Shown in pieces: positions 1-8,400 of a stretch of DNA of 11,894 bases. The DNA comes from Acidobacteriaceae bacterium (GTDB lineage: Bacteria > Acidobacteriota > Terriglobia > Terriglobales > Acidobacteriaceae): contig PKXI01000109.1 in NCBI GenBank assembly GCA_003133425.1, positions 1-11,894 of the forward strand, in the 5' to 3' direction. A program made the position numbers and the translations under genes. The notes beneath the pieces were generated by a model. It had not been told where the DNA came from. It made no database searches and saw nothing but the letters and a program-made list of their open reading frames with translations. The first letter of the stretch is position 1. Every line of letters begins with the position of its first letter.

Positions 1-504
1 AATGGCGGACCTGAATTGCCGCTAATCTCCGCCGAGTCGCTCAGCGAGAACCCAGAATGGACCCGGGAGAGAACAGCCCGTCAATTGACTTGATGCAACG
101 ATGAGACCGCAGCATCAGGAGCGCCCGTTGCACTCGCTGCCATTTTATGGTTCTCCTTTGGACTTACTGCCACGTTATGCTTCAGCTCACAATGAAAGGC
201 GATTTGAGCGGCCATTGATATTGGGACTATTGTGAGTGACGCACGGCCACATTATGCTTCCGAATCCTGCCACTCTATGGGGCAAGGGACAACGGGCGCC
301 TATACGACTTCCAAGCCGCCCTGCTTAGGTCCGCTGTTACGCCGCATCGAGCTGGGAAACCAAAGCCGACAGACAATATCAAGATCGGCTCACTGGGGTT
401 CCGCTAACCGAGCTATGTTCGTATCTCGCATTATCACTTAAGGTCGTATACTCAAGCAGTTCCACATCTCGCAGACTAGAGCGCATTGCGGATCATTCCC
501 GACT
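1..504. other. Region without a convincing gene; probable mobile-element debris
   Basis: No open frame here looks like a conserved protein. A frame open from the left edge runs for 30 codons and stops with TGA at 91-93; it could be the tail of a truncated gene (its end reads ENPEWTRERTARQLT), but I cannot assign it. A 69-codon frame at 232-441 has no ribosome binding site and a composition unlike the neighbouring genes. The notable content is four direct copies of a 13-bp motif between 138 and 280, listed separately. The last 60 bases before 505 must hold the promoter of the MHYT kinase unless it is transcribed from further upstream; I see no clear -35/-10 pair. Confidence 0.5.
138..280 (+). 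repeat. Four direct copies of a 13-bp motif, IS-end-like
   Basis: The copies are TGCCATTTTATGG (138-150), TGCCACGTTATGC (168-180), GGCCACATTATGC (245-257) and TGCCACTCTATGG (268-280). The core GCCA(C/T)N(T/C)TATG is kept in all four. Copies two and three also share the next bases, giving GCCACRTTATGCTTC. They form two pairs, with start-to-start spacing of 30 and 23 bp. Several short direct repeats near an end are typical of IS21-family elements, where they bind the transposase. No transposase gene is present in the window, so this would be a remnant or a solo end. The assignment to IS21 is inference; the repeats themselves are read directly. Confidence 0.5.
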
Positions 505-2271
505 ATGACTTCCATGGACAGCACAATTGTCGGTAGTTACAACTACCCCGTAGCGGCGCTCGCTGTGTGCATCTCAGTCCTGGCTTCATACACCGCGCTC
601 GATCTCGCAGAGCGGATCACCGCCTCCTATGGCATGGTGAGGCGGCAGGTATGGCTGATCAGCGGCGGCGTGGTGCTGGGAATCGGTATCTGGTCGATGC
701 ACTTCACCGCGATGTGGGCATTTCGCATACCTGTGCCTGTGGAATACTACTGGCCCCTCGTATTGTTATCTTTTCTCGAGGTAGTTGTCGCCTCGATCAT
801 CGCCCTCGCTGTCGTGAGTCGCAAGACATTGGGCATGCGAGCGGCAATGGCAGGCAGCCTTTTCCAAGGTGCGGGGATATCGGGACTCCATTACATGGGA
901 ATGGCATCGATGCGGATGCCGGCAATGTGTCACTATTCTCTGCCCATTGTCGGGCTTTCCGTCTTGGTTGCTGTCGCGGGCTCGCTGTTGTCCTTGTGGT
1001 TGACTTTCCTTTTCGGAAATCGGCCTACAGGATGGAAGCTCCGTAAAATTGCCAGTGCAGTGGCGATGGGCGCCGCCATCTCTCTCATGCATTTCACTGG
1101 GATGGCCGCTGCCAGTTTCACAACCGATAACACACCTCCAGACTTTACCTATGCCGTTCGAATCACACTTCTCGGCATCGCCGGTATCATCACCGTCACC
1201 GTAATCGTTCTGTTTGGCACTGTGATTACGGCCTTGGTGGATCGACTCCAGGAAAAGAGCGAACAACTAAGCAAGTTGTTTGAGAGATTGCCTCAGCCTG
1301 TCATCGTCATGGATGTGAATGGCCGCGCTTTGCGAGTGAACCCGGAGTTTGCCCGAGTATTCGGATACACGTCAGAAGAGACGGTTGGCCGCCGACTGTG
1401 TGATTTGATCGTACCTGGCAATCTGGGTCAGGATTCGGATACCGAACCGGAATTGGCGCCCGAGGGTCGCCAGGGAGAGGTGGAAGTTGTGCGCCAACGA
1501 AAAGACGGCAGCCAGCTTCATGTTCTAGTGGTCAGCGTTACGGTAACCCTCCCCGCCAGAAGGACCGAGCTTTGGACAATTTACCGTGATATCACTGCCC
1601 GCAAACGGGTGGAAGCGTCTTTGCAGGCTGTCTCGAGCCGGCTCCTCGAGGTGCAAGAAGCCGAACGACGCCATCTTGCAGGGGAACTCCATGACGAAAT
1701 TGGCCAGTTGCTGACTGGACTTCGTTTGCTGTTGAAATCAAATGGAGACGCATCGGTTGACACAATCAAGGGCCGATTCGATCAGGCACGGAGCATCGTG
1801 GATGACCTTCTTGGGACGGTTCGGAGGCTCTCCTTCGATTTGCGCCCCGCCGACCTCGACCAATTTGGTTTGCTCCCGGCCCTTCTTGGGCTTTTTGAAC
1901 GATATACGTCCCAGACGGGCATTATGGTAGGTTTCAAACATCGAGACGTTGATCGACGTTTTGAGTCCAAGGTAGAGACGGCTGCATATAGAGTTGTGCA
2001 ACAAGCACTGACCAACACAGCCCAACATGCAGGTGTCGCGGGCGTTACCGTTCGCTTATGGGCCGAGGCGAACAAGCTCCAACTTCAAGTCGAGGACCGT
2101 GGCCGCGGGTTTGATCCTGAGGTTGTCATGAAAGTCACGAGATCCAGCGGCCTGTTCGGAATGTCTGAACGTACTTCTCTCGTCGGCGGTCGCCTGACCA
2201 TCGATTCTGCCCCGGGTAAAGGAACCACCATAACCGCTGAATTACCGCTGAATGATACGAGTACACAATAA
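505..2271 (+). CDS. MHYT-domain membrane sensor histidine kinase (MHYT-PAS-HisKA_3-HATPase)
   Basis: A 588-residue inner-membrane sensor kinase. The first ~245 residues are hydrophobic and carry the three MHYT-type motifs of this seven-helix sensor domain: MHFT at 65-68, LHYM at 128-131 and MHFT at 195-198. The family is proposed to bind copper and sense a diatomic gas such as O2, CO or NO. A PAS domain follows (about 258-372). The kinase core is of the NarL/DegS class: HisKA_3 with phospho-acceptor H396 in HDEIGQ, then an HATPase domain with N504 (N box), DRGRGF and a GLFGMSER-type glycine loop. The next gene is a NarL-type regulator 49 nt downstream, its expected partner. Start: ATG 505 or the in-frame ATG 514; neither has a good Shine-Dalgarno, so the start is uncertain. 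MHYT domains are best known fused to GGDEF/EAL, so the fusion to a NarL-type kinase is less usual. The ligand is not known. Confidence 0.93.
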   Translation: MTSMDSTIVGSYNYPVAALAVCISVLASYTALDLAERITASYGMVRRQVWLISGGVVLGIGIWSMHFTAMWAFRIPVPVEYYWPLVLLSFLEVVVASIIALAVVSRKTLGMRAAMAGSLFQGAGISGLHYMGMASMRMPAMCHYSLPIVGLSVLVAVAGSLLSLWLTFLFGNRPTGWKLRKIASAVAMGAAISLMHFTGMAAASFTTDNTPPDFTYAVRITLLGIAGIITVTVIVLFGTVITALVDRLQEKSEQLSKLFERLPQPVIVMDVNGRALRVNPEFARVFGYTSEETVGRRLCDLIVPGNLGQDSDTEPELAPEGRQGEVEVVRQRKDGSQLHVLVVSVTVTLPARRTELWTIYRDITARKRVEASLQAVSSRLLEVQEAERRHLAGELHDEIGQLLTGLRLLLKSNGDASVDTIKGRFDQARSIVDDLLGTVRRLSFDLRPADLDQFGLLPALLGLFERYTSQTGIMVGFKHRDVDRRFESKVETAAYRVVQQALTNTAQHAGVAGVTVRLWAEANKLQLQVEDRGRGFDPEVVMKVTRSSGLFGMSERTSLVGGRLTIDSAPGKGTTITAELPLNDTSTQ

Positions 2272-2310
2272 AACGACTTCTCCAAAAGCAATGGCATCGA
2301 ATTATTGTCG

Positions 2311-2319
2311 AGAGGTGAG
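2311..2319 (+). promoter_or_regulatory. Ribosome binding site that fixes the start at 2321
   Basis: AGAGGTGAG lies directly upstream of ATG 2321. The in-frame upstream ATGs at 2252 and 2291 have no comparable purine run and would add residues not seen in receiver domains. The first of them also overlaps the end of the kinase gene. Confidence 0.6.
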
Positions 2320-2320
2320 C

Positions 2321-2974
2321 ATGTCCATCTCCATTGTTCTGGCCGATGACCATCCAATAGTCCGGCGCGGCCTACAAGCCGTTTTGGAGCAGGAAAAGGA
2401 CTTCTCGATTGCAGGAGTTGCATTTGACGGGCTCGAAGCTATTCGCCTGACGGAGCGATTAAAGCCCGACGTCTTGATTCTTGACCTCATGATGCCAGGG
2501 CTAAGTGGCCTGGAGGTTCTACGAATTCTTCGCGACAAATCAATACGGACGAGGGTCGTAATTCTGTCGATGCATGGCAGCAGGGCGTTCGTCGCTCAGG
2601 CGCTTCAGAACGGCGCGACCGGCTACGTCCTCAAAGACTCTACTGAGAAGGATTTGAGCCGCGCGGTACGAGATGCGGCAGCCGGCAGGCGTTTCCTTAG
2701 CCCGCCAGTGAGTGATACCGCAATAAATGCCTACATTGAACTATCAAAGACGAGCTCGTTTGATCCACACGATACCCTCACATCGCGACAGCGAGAGGTT
2801 CTCCAGTTGGCTGCGGAAGGCAAAACCAACGCGGAGATGGCGGAGCGTCTCAATATCAGTCAAAGGACGGTTGAGAATCATCGAGCCATCTTGATGCAGA
2901 AGCTTGGACTGCAAAACCAGATCGACCTGATTCGGCACGCAATACGCCACGGTCTGATAACAGCAGACGAGTAG
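2321..2974 (+). CDS. NarL/FixJ-family response regulator (REC-LuxR HTH)
   Basis: A 217-residue DNA-binding response regulator of usual NarL length. The receiver domain (about 3-120) is intact: acidic pocket D9-D10, phospho-acceptor D55 in LILDLMMPG, S83 at the switch position and K105 in YVLKDS. A LuxR-type helix-turn-helix follows (about 155-212), with LTSRQREVLQLAAEGKTNAE and the recognition region ISQRTVENHRAILMQKLGL. It should be phosphorylated by the MHYT kinase encoded just upstream and then bind DNA as a dimer to activate or repress promoters. The longer frame from ATG 2252 overlaps the kinase gene and adds 23 atypical residues, so ATG 2321 with its strong ribosome binding site is preferred. 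Its targets are unknown; the dyad site at 3047-3062, upstream of the next operon, is one candidate. Confidence 0.93.
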   Translation: MSISIVLADDHPIVRRGLQAVLEQEKDFSIAGVAFDGLEAIRLTERLKPDVLILDLMMPGLSGLEVLRILRDKSIRTRVVILSMHGSRAFVAQALQNGATGYVLKDSTEKDLSRAVRDAAAGRRFLSPPVSDTAINAYIELSKTSSFDPHDTLTSRQREVLQLAAEGKTNAEMAERLNISQRTVENHRAILMQKLGLQNQIDLIRHAIRHGLITADE

Positions 2975-3046
2975 AAGGCTCCTCAACTCTTCAAATCATT
3001 ACCCCAAACGGCATGTGGAAGCGTGAAGTTTTGAAGCATTCTTTGG

Positions 3047-3062
3047 GTATTTGTACGGATAC
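3047..3062. promoter_or_regulatory. Candidate operator: 16-bp dyad upstream of the kinase operon
   Basis: GTATTTGTACGGATAC is symmetric at 12 of 16 positions, in the pattern GTAT-nn-GTAC-nn-ATAC, and ends 41 nt before the ATG at 3104. Dyads of this size are typical targets of NarL/LuxR-type regulators, and one is encoded immediately upstream. A near copy lies at 10028-10043. The identity of the binding protein is inference. Confidence 0.35.
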
Positions 3063-3103
3063 TATTTCAATCACAAGACCAATAGCATTGAACCAGGGAT
3101 TTC

Positions 3104-4642
3104 ATGCATCTTCCCAGACGAATGCTATTCGACCACGCTTATAACAAACACGATTCCGAACGTGCACTGGCATTCTTAATCGAGATTCTCCAGTCCTCGA
3201 CAGAGTATTCCCTAATCGTCACCGACCTGGCGGGTACGATTCTTCTGTGGAACGAAGGCGCGAGGCGCCTCTACGGCTACGACCCCGTTGAAGTCATAGG
3301 CAGAGCCAAATCCGAAGTGCTCCATTCACCTGAAGACATCGCAGCCGGCCTTCCCACCGCAATGCGAGAGGAGGCGCTGCGTAACGGCAAATGGGAAGGC
3401 ACCGTCTCCCGGGTGCGCAAGAATGCCCAGCGCTTCAAGACCAGTTCCATGCTCACGCCGCTTCTTGACCTTGCTGGTCGCCATGATGGCTACCTGCTGA
3501 TTTCAAAAGAAGTCACTCATCAGATTCCGTCGGCGAAGGCCGAGGAAAAGTTTCGCGGACTGCTGGAGTCGGCTCCAGACGCGATTGTGATCGTCAACCA
3601 AGAAGGGCAGATCGTGATTGTCAATTCACAGGTAGAGAAGCTGTTTGGCTATGCCCGTGAAGAATTGTTGAGCCAGCCCGTAGAAATGCTGGTCCCAGAG
3701 CGCTTTCGCGACCACCATCCCCATCACCGCGCCCAATATTTCAGCACGCCACGGGTGCGGCCGATGGGCGGAGGCATCGATCTTTTTGGTCTTCGCAAAG
3801 ACCGCACCGAGTTTCCCGTGGAAATCAGCCTCAGCCCTCTCGAGACTGAAGACGGAGTGCTGGTGAGCAGCTCGATCCGCGACGTTACGGATCGGAAGAA
3901 AGCTGAGCTCATCCTGCACGAGAAAAACCTCGAGTTGAAGAACGCAAATCTTGCCAAGGACAACTTCCTGGCGAGCATGAGCCACGAACTCCGAACCCCG
4001 CTCAACGCAATCATCGGATTCACAGGCACACTGCTGATGAAGTTGCCAGGGCCGCTGTTACCTGACCAGGAGCGGCATCTGCGGACAGTTCAGACGAGCG
4101 CGCGACATTTGCTTTCTTTGATCAACGATCTTCTCGACCTGGCGAAAATAGAATCCGGCAAAGTGGAAATCAACCTCGAACCGGTGCAGTGCCAGAGCGT
4201 AGTGGATGAGGTAGTCGCTGCCCTTCGTCCGGCAGCGGAAAGCAAGGGCCTCGCGTTCCAGGCGTCGTTCGCCGGACCCTGTCCTACGGTGCGTGCGGAT
4301 CGCCGCGCGCTGAGTCAGATTCTTCTAAACCTCACCAATAATGCGATCAAGTTTACTGAGCAGGGATGTGTTGAACTCCATGTGAAGCGGCACCAGGAGG
4401 GCGCGCAGAGGCTAGTTGAAATAAGTGTCACTGACACGGGCGTAGGTATTCGCGACGAGGATCGAGCCAAGCTATTTCAGGCATTCAAGCAAGTTGGATC
4501 GCACCTCAAAAAGCGCCAGGAAGGCACTGGTCTCGGTCTTCATCTCAGCCGCAAACTGGCTGAACTACTTGGCGGTGAGATCTCGCTGCAAAGCGAATGC
4601 GGGAAGGGCAGCACATTCACTCTGACCCTGGAGGAAGCATAG
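3104..4642 (+). CDS. Cytosolic PAS-PAS sensor histidine kinase
   Basis: A 512-residue kinase without membrane segments. It has two PAS domains (about 25-135, with WNEGARRLYGYDPVEVIG; and about 150-268, with VNSQVEKLFGYAREELL and a closing SSIRDVTDRKKAE). A short coiled-coil linker leads to HisKA with phospho-acceptor H294 in SMSHELRTPLNAIIGF. The HATPase domain (about 395-510) shows N413 in the N box (NNAIKF), DTGVGI, and the glycine loop GTGLGLHLSRKLAELLGG. All catalytic motifs are intact, so it should autophosphorylate in response to a soluble or redox signal read by the PAS domains. There is no attached receiver, but a free double receiver starts 4 nt after its stop and is the obvious first phosphate acceptor. 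Start: ATG 3104 preceded by CAGGGA; ATG 3122 lacks a binding site. It is the first gene of a four-gene operon. Confidence 0.93.
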   Translation: MHLPRRMLFDHAYNKHDSERALAFLIEILQSSTEYSLIVTDLAGTILLWNEGARRLYGYDPVEVIGRAKSEVLHSPEDIAAGLPTAMREEALRNGKWEGTVSRVRKNAQRFKTSSMLTPLLDLAGRHDGYLLISKEVTHQIPSAKAEEKFRGLLESAPDAIVIVNQEGQIVIVNSQVEKLFGYAREELLSQPVEMLVPERFRDHHPHHRAQYFSTPRVRPMGGGIDLFGLRKDRTEFPVEISLSPLETEDGVLVSSSIRDVTDRKKAELILHEKNLELKNANLAKDNFLASMSHELRTPLNAIIGFTGTLLMKLPGPLLPDQERHLRTVQTSARHLLSLINDLLDLAKIESGKVEINLEPVQCQSVVDEVVAALRPAAESKGLAFQASFAGPCPTVRADRRALSQILLNLTNNAIKFTEQGCVELHVKRHQEGAQRLVEISVTDTGVGIRDEDRAKLFQAFKQVGSHLKKRQEGTGLGLHLSRKLAELLGGEISLQSECGKGSTFTLTLEEA

Positions 4643-4646
4643 ATCC

Positions 4647-5468
4647 ATGGGAGCCCGCATCCTAATCATCGAAGACAATCGAGAAAATCTGGAGTTGATG
4701 ACTTACCTGCTTTCGGCTTTTGGACATACTGTTGTTGCGGCAGAGGACGGTATTTGCGGTCTGGAAGCGGCAATCAGAGAAACGCCTGATCTTGTTGTCT
4801 GTGATTTGCAATTGCCGGACATTGACGGGTTTGAGGTCGCCCGTCAACTCCGCAGCACTTCGGCGTCAACTTCTTCCATACCGTTGGTCGCAGTCACTGC
4901 GCTCGCGATGGTAGGAGATCGCGATCGTGTGCTGACCGCAGGGTTCGACGCTTATCTGACCAAGCCCATCGATCCTGAAACATTTGTGCAGGAGATCGAA
5001 TCCCATCTCCATTGTCGGTTCGACTCCGTGCCGCATTACTGGCCCCACCACACCGCCGAATCGATGAAGACAGCCACAAGGGAGCAGCGTTTCACGATTC
5101 TTGCTGTAGACAATCTGGCAATCAACCTATACCTGGTCATGAGTATTCTCACGCCTTCCGGTTTCAAAGTGCTGACCGCAAACGGTGTGTCTGAGGGACT
5201 GGCACTTGCAAGACAGAGCTCCTGCGATCTCATTGTTTCGGATGTTTGCATGGGCTGCGAAAGCGGCTACGACTTTCTTATCGCTGTAAGGTCCGATCCT
5301 CAACTTTCGCCTATTCCTTTCATCCTGATCACCTCAACGATGATGAGCGAAAGAGATCGAGAGCGAGGCCTGGCCCTGGGCGCGGACCGATTCCTTCGCC
5401 GCCCTATCGAACCGCAAGTGCTTCTGGATGAGATCAGCGAATGCCTGCGCGAAAAGGGCAGGTACTGA
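4647..5468 (+). CDS. Tandem receiver protein (REC-REC), no output domain
   Basis: A 273-residue protein made only of two receiver domains joined by a ~30-residue linker. REC1 (about 3-120) is complete: E9-D10, phospho-acceptor D53 (VVCDLQLP), T84 and K106 (LTKPID). REC2 (about 148-268) keeps the phospho-acceptor D199 and T229. Its acidic pair is D155-N156 instead of two acids, and the conserved lysine is replaced by R252 (FLRRPIEP), so phosphorylation or switching is probably altered. With no DNA-binding or enzymatic output it probably works by protein contact or as a phosphate shuttle or sink, in the manner of DivK- or CheY-like receivers. It starts 4 nt after the PAS-PAS kinase gene, with GGAGGAAGC just upstream inside that gene, so translation is probably coupled. 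The hybrid kinase gene follows after 2 nt. Confidence 0.9.
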   Translation: MGARILIIEDNRENLELMTYLLSAFGHTVVAAEDGICGLEAAIRETPDLVVCDLQLPDIDGFEVARQLRSTSASTSSIPLVAVTALAMVGDRDRVLTAGFDAYLTKPIDPETFVQEIESHLHCRFDSVPHYWPHHTAESMKTATREQRFTILAVDNLAINLYLVMSILTPSGFKVLTANGVSEGLALARQSSCDLIVSDVCMGCESGYDFLIAVRSDPQLSPIPFILITSTMMSERDRERGLALGADRFLRRPIEPQVLLDEISECLREKGRY

Positions 5469-5470
5469 TC

Positions 5471-8400
5471 GTGGCGACGATCCTGATCGTCGATGATAGA
5501 CCGGCCAATCGCGAGTTCATGGTCGCATTGCTCGGTTACGCGCATCACCGCCTGCTTCAGGCTTCCGATGGGGCTGAGGCCCTCGCTCTCGCCAGGGCGG
5601 AACGCCCCGACCTGGTGATCGCCGACATCCTGATGCCGACGATGGATGGCTATGAGCTTGTTCGCCAGCTTCGTGCCGACCCGCGCATTTTGCAAACTCG
5701 CGTGATCTTCTGGACCGCGCACTACCACGAGCAGGAAGCAAAGGCACTGGCTCGCGACTGCGGCGTATCGGCCGTGATTACCAAGCCATCGGAACCTGAG
5801 GAGGTTCTCAAAGCCGTGGAGGCCGCGCTCAGGCTCACGCCCGTACCGGCGCCACCGCAAACTTCGACCGACGAGTTCGACCGCGAGCATCTCCGACTCC
5901 TAACAGACAAACTCTCGCAAAAGGCCGATGACCTAATAGTCACCAATGAACGCCTCTCTGCATTGATTGATTTGAATTTGCAACTCGCGTCAGAACTCGA
6001 TCTCCAGCGGTTGATCCAGCGTTTTGGTCGCGCGGCACGGCTAATTATTGGCGCACGATATTCAATTACTGCGATCCTCGATGCAGACGGAGAGCAATTT
6101 CAATCTCTCTTCACCAGCGGTATGGACGCTGAGACAGCGGCTCGCCTCGGATCGCAAGATCCTCAGTCCGCGGCTCTCAATGCGCCTCTCCGCGAAGGCG
6201 CCACTATCCGCCTTCGCAATCCAAGCGGAGATCCTCTTGCACTCGGATTCTCCTCTTCACATCCACTTATCCACGCCTTTTTGGGCGCACCCATTGCCTC
6301 ACCCACGCGGCTATATGGGTATGTTGGCCTCATTGACAGGATAGGCCGTGATGAATTCAGCAAAGAGGATGAGCGCCTGACCGCAATCCTCGCCGCACAA
6401 GTAGGCCGGATCTATCAAAACGGAAGTCTCTATTCCGATGTGCTAAGTCATGCTGCTGATCTCGAACGGGAGATCTCCGCTCGTAAACAAACGGAAAAAG
6501 CTCGCGCCGAACGCGTGCGCCAGGGTGCGCTCATCGGAGAAGTGGATGCCGCACTTACTCAAAGCGACAGCCAGGGAGAGATGCTGGTGCGATGCGCAAA
6601 AGCTTTGGTCCGTCATTTAGACGCGGCGCTTGCCCGCATCTGGACATTCAATGACGCTGGCAGCTCGTTGGAGTTGAAAGCTAGCGCAACCATAGATACC
6701 GACCTCGAAGATTTTGATTTTGATTGGCCTGAGGCTGCGATTGCCCGGATGGCTCACGAACATTTGCCATATTTCGCGAACGATGTACTCAATGAACGGA
6801 ATGTCGGTGGAAATGTGAAGTCAGGACGAGTGAGCGTGCTCTCATTCGCTGGATATCCACTCATGGTTGAGAGTCGCTTTGTTGGGGCCTTGGGGGCGTT
6901 TACGTCCGCACCATTGAGCGGGGCAACGCTGGACGTGATTGGGGCGGTCGCACCCAAAATTGCGCTTGGCATCGAACGGTTCCGAGCAAGTGAAACCTTG
7001 CGCGAGCGAGAGGAACATATCCGCCTCTTGCTCGATTCCACGGCAGAGGCGATTTACGGAATTGACTTAGAAGGTCGCTGCACTTTTGCAAATTCCACAT
7101 GCGCCAGGCTGCTGGGCTATGCAGACACGAAGCAGCTACTGGGGCGGAATATGCATAGTCTGATCCACCATACACGGAGTGACGGGTCTCCATACGAGAG
7201 TGAGGAATGCAGAATCTTCAGGGCGTTTCGCCAGTACCAGGGTGTTCATGTGCACGATGAAGTTCTCTGGAGGTCGGACGGGTCCAGTTTCCCAGCTGAA
7301 TATTGGTCTCACCCAATCAGCCACGATGGCCGAGTGGCTGGGTCGGTGGTTACGTTTCTCGATATTACCGAACGCAGAAAGTTGGAAGGCCAGTTTCGCC
7401 ATGCTCAGGAGCGGTTAAGTCGAGTTGTGGTCTCGAGCCCCGCTGTTCTATTTACCTTGTCGATCACGCAGGGCGAGTTCTCAGTCAGTTGGATCAGTGA
7501 CAATCTGCTCCAAGTGATTGGATATCCCGCGCAAGTCGCCATCGGTACGGATTGGTGGCAGACCAACATACATGCGGAGGACCGCGAAAGAGTAATGGAG
7601 CAAAGCACGGTGGCTCTGATCGCTGATGGCCAAAGCACCCTGGAATACAGGTTTCGGCATGGCGACGGCACTTATCACTGGACCAGAAGCGACATGCGGC
7701 TCATCTGCGATGAGAGCGGTTGGCCATCGGAAGTGGTTGGCGCGTGGTCTGACATTACCGAGTTGAAACGTGCCGAAGAGGAACGACTAAAGCTTCGAGA
7801 ACAACTCGAACAAATTCGAAAGCTGGAAAGCATCGGGCAGTTTGCAGGAGGTATAGCGCACGACTTTAATAATCTCCTGGGTGTCATCATCGGCTCAGCG
7901 GAGATGCTTCAGTCGGATCTACCTCGAGATTCCAATCTGCGTGAATACACGGCTGACGTATTGAATGCTTCTCAGCGTGGCGCTGAGTTGACTCGGCAAA
8001 TTCTTGCGTTCAGTAGACAACAGGTGCTTCAGCCGACCGTCCTCTCTCTTACTTCCCTGGTTCAAGACTTCGAGAAGATGCTATGCCGAATCATCCCGAA
8101 GAACATTGAGATTCGCACCGTCCTGAAGTCAGTTGGTCAGATCCGAGCAGATGCAGGCCAGATTGAGCAGGTCATCATGAACCTCGTCGCCAACGCCCGC
8201 GACGCAATGACCGCAGGCGGCCGCCTAACAATCGAGACCGCTGATGTGGAGTTGGACGATTCCTGCGCCATACAACTCACAGAAGTCGAACCGGGCCCAT
8301 ACGCTGTGTTGTCTGTGACCGATTCCGGGCACGGAATGACGCCTGACGTCCTGGCTCGTATCTTCGAACCGTTTTACACCACCAAGGAGCGGGGCAAAGG

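Noticed and set aside
232..441. 69-codon + strand frame upstream of the MHYT kinase
   Set aside because: It has no ribosome binding site, overlaps the 13-bp repeats, and its low-complexity, Ser/Arg-rich translation resembles no protein family I know.
5441..5470. ATG 5441 as the start of the hybrid kinase
   Set aside because: It would add ten residues atypical of a receiver N-terminus and overlap the upstream gene. GTG 5471 gives a canonical receiver start with a suitable upstream purine run. ATG 5441 is not strictly excluded.
5300..5890. 196-codon - strand frame opposite the REC-REC and hybrid kinase genes
   Set aside because: It is fully antisense to two well-supported receiver domains and is explained as a shadow of their codon bias.
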